Source: Myxococcales bacterium
GTDB taxonomy: Bacteria; Myxococcota_A; Polyangia; Polyangiales; Polyangiaceae
DNA length: 6,069 nucleotides
NCBI GenBank assembly: GCA_013298325.1
Contig: JAAFHJ010000319.1
Span: 1-6,069 of the forward strand
Reading direction: 5' to 3'
Positions 5,863 to 6,069 of this stretch are shown here, piece by piece; the first letter of the stretch is position 1, and each line of letters opens with the position of its first letter. The position numbers and the translations under genes were made by a program. The notes under the pieces are model-generated. The model was given only the letters and a program-made list of their open reading frames with translations, was not told the DNA's origin and did not search any database.

Positions 5863-6069
5863 CTATTCGTCGACGACTGGCGCCGGTGCGGCGATCGCAA
5901 CGGCGTTGGCTTTGGGCTCTGGCAACAACTTCGAAATATTTTCACAGGCGGCGACGACGTCGGCGACGATCTCAGGCCGCTCGACCCCGGTCCGGATCGG
6001 CAGCGCCACGTAGGGCGCCCCCTCGGACTCAAAAAGCCGCGGGGGGGACGCCGCCGCGAGTGGGGCCAG
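5863..6069 (-). CDS. C-terminal 68 codons of an unidentified protein, cut by window edge
   Basis: The gene enters from the right edge on the minus strand and stops at TAG (5863-5865). The start lies outside the window. Support for coding: about four fifths of codons end in G or C, and the peptide has ordinary protein composition, including PYVALPIRTG, RPEIVADVV and ENISKLLPEP, unlike the Arg/Ser/Pro-rich shadow frames. An Ala/Pro/Val tail ending APAPVVDE precedes the stop. I do not recognise the family. The tail falls into the same heptad register as the array that follows: Ile and Val occupy the fourth position and Ala or Asp the fifth in the two units before the stop. The TAG sits where the array has Lys (AAG), so this may be a truncated form of a longer repeat-bearing protein. 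Confidence 0.6.
   Translation of the reverse strand: MAPLAAASPPRLFESEGAPYVALPIRTGVERPEIVADVVAACENISKLLPEPKANAVAIAAPAPVVDE

Noticed and set aside
5555..6013. A plus-strand frame giving GSTFDPM-type heptads
   Set aside because: It is the complement of the same 21-bp array. The minus frame keeps regular Val/Leu and Ile spacing with Lys and Glu/Asp, shows synonymous differences and joins a protein-like upstream segment, so it is the better coding candidate, though the plus frame is not fully excluded.

Overview
The window is GC-rich bacterial DNA. It is dominated by one very large gene on the minus strand (200-5053, 1617 residues): a predicted lipoprotein carrying a complete zinc-metalloprotease signature, HEMGHSVGLRHNF, with a downstream Met-turn. 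The protein style, the high GC and a well-matched sigma-54 promoter suggest a deltaproteobacterial lineage, most likely Myxococcota (Polyangia-like). That assignment rests on recognition of protein style, not on a search.

Layout from left to right. Positions 1-137 hold no supportable gene. Positions 138-175 form a strong intrinsic terminator for the minus-strand protease gene. The protease gene fills 200-5053. Its control region reads leftward: two possible activator-site dyads (5222-5257), an AT-richer spacer, a near-consensus -24/-12 promoter (5145-5161), a GC-structured leader of about 80 nt (5085-5139) and an AAGGAG ribosome-binding site (5064-5069). Beyond this, 5263-5555 is a patchwork of short repeats: two 40-bp direct repeats with internal hairpins, a 9-bp hairpin, three diverged 21-bp units and two 22-bp units. 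Positions 5557-5862 are a tandem array of 21-bp units. The window ends inside a second minus-strand gene, of which only the last 68 codons (5863-6069) are visible.

Most notable points. (1) The 21-bp array, read in the same frame as the truncated gene at the right edge, spells about 14 heptads of the form V-E/D-x-I-x-x-K. It is separated from that gene only by one TAG, at the position where most units have AAG. The gene may therefore have lost its repeat tail by a nonsense change, or may be read through. (2) The metalloprotease gene appears to be under sigma-54 and enhancer-binding-protein control, which would make this large surface protease a conditionally expressed product.

No operon is visible. 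The two minus-strand genes are separated by about 800 bp of repeats and control sequence, so they are probably transcribed independently.
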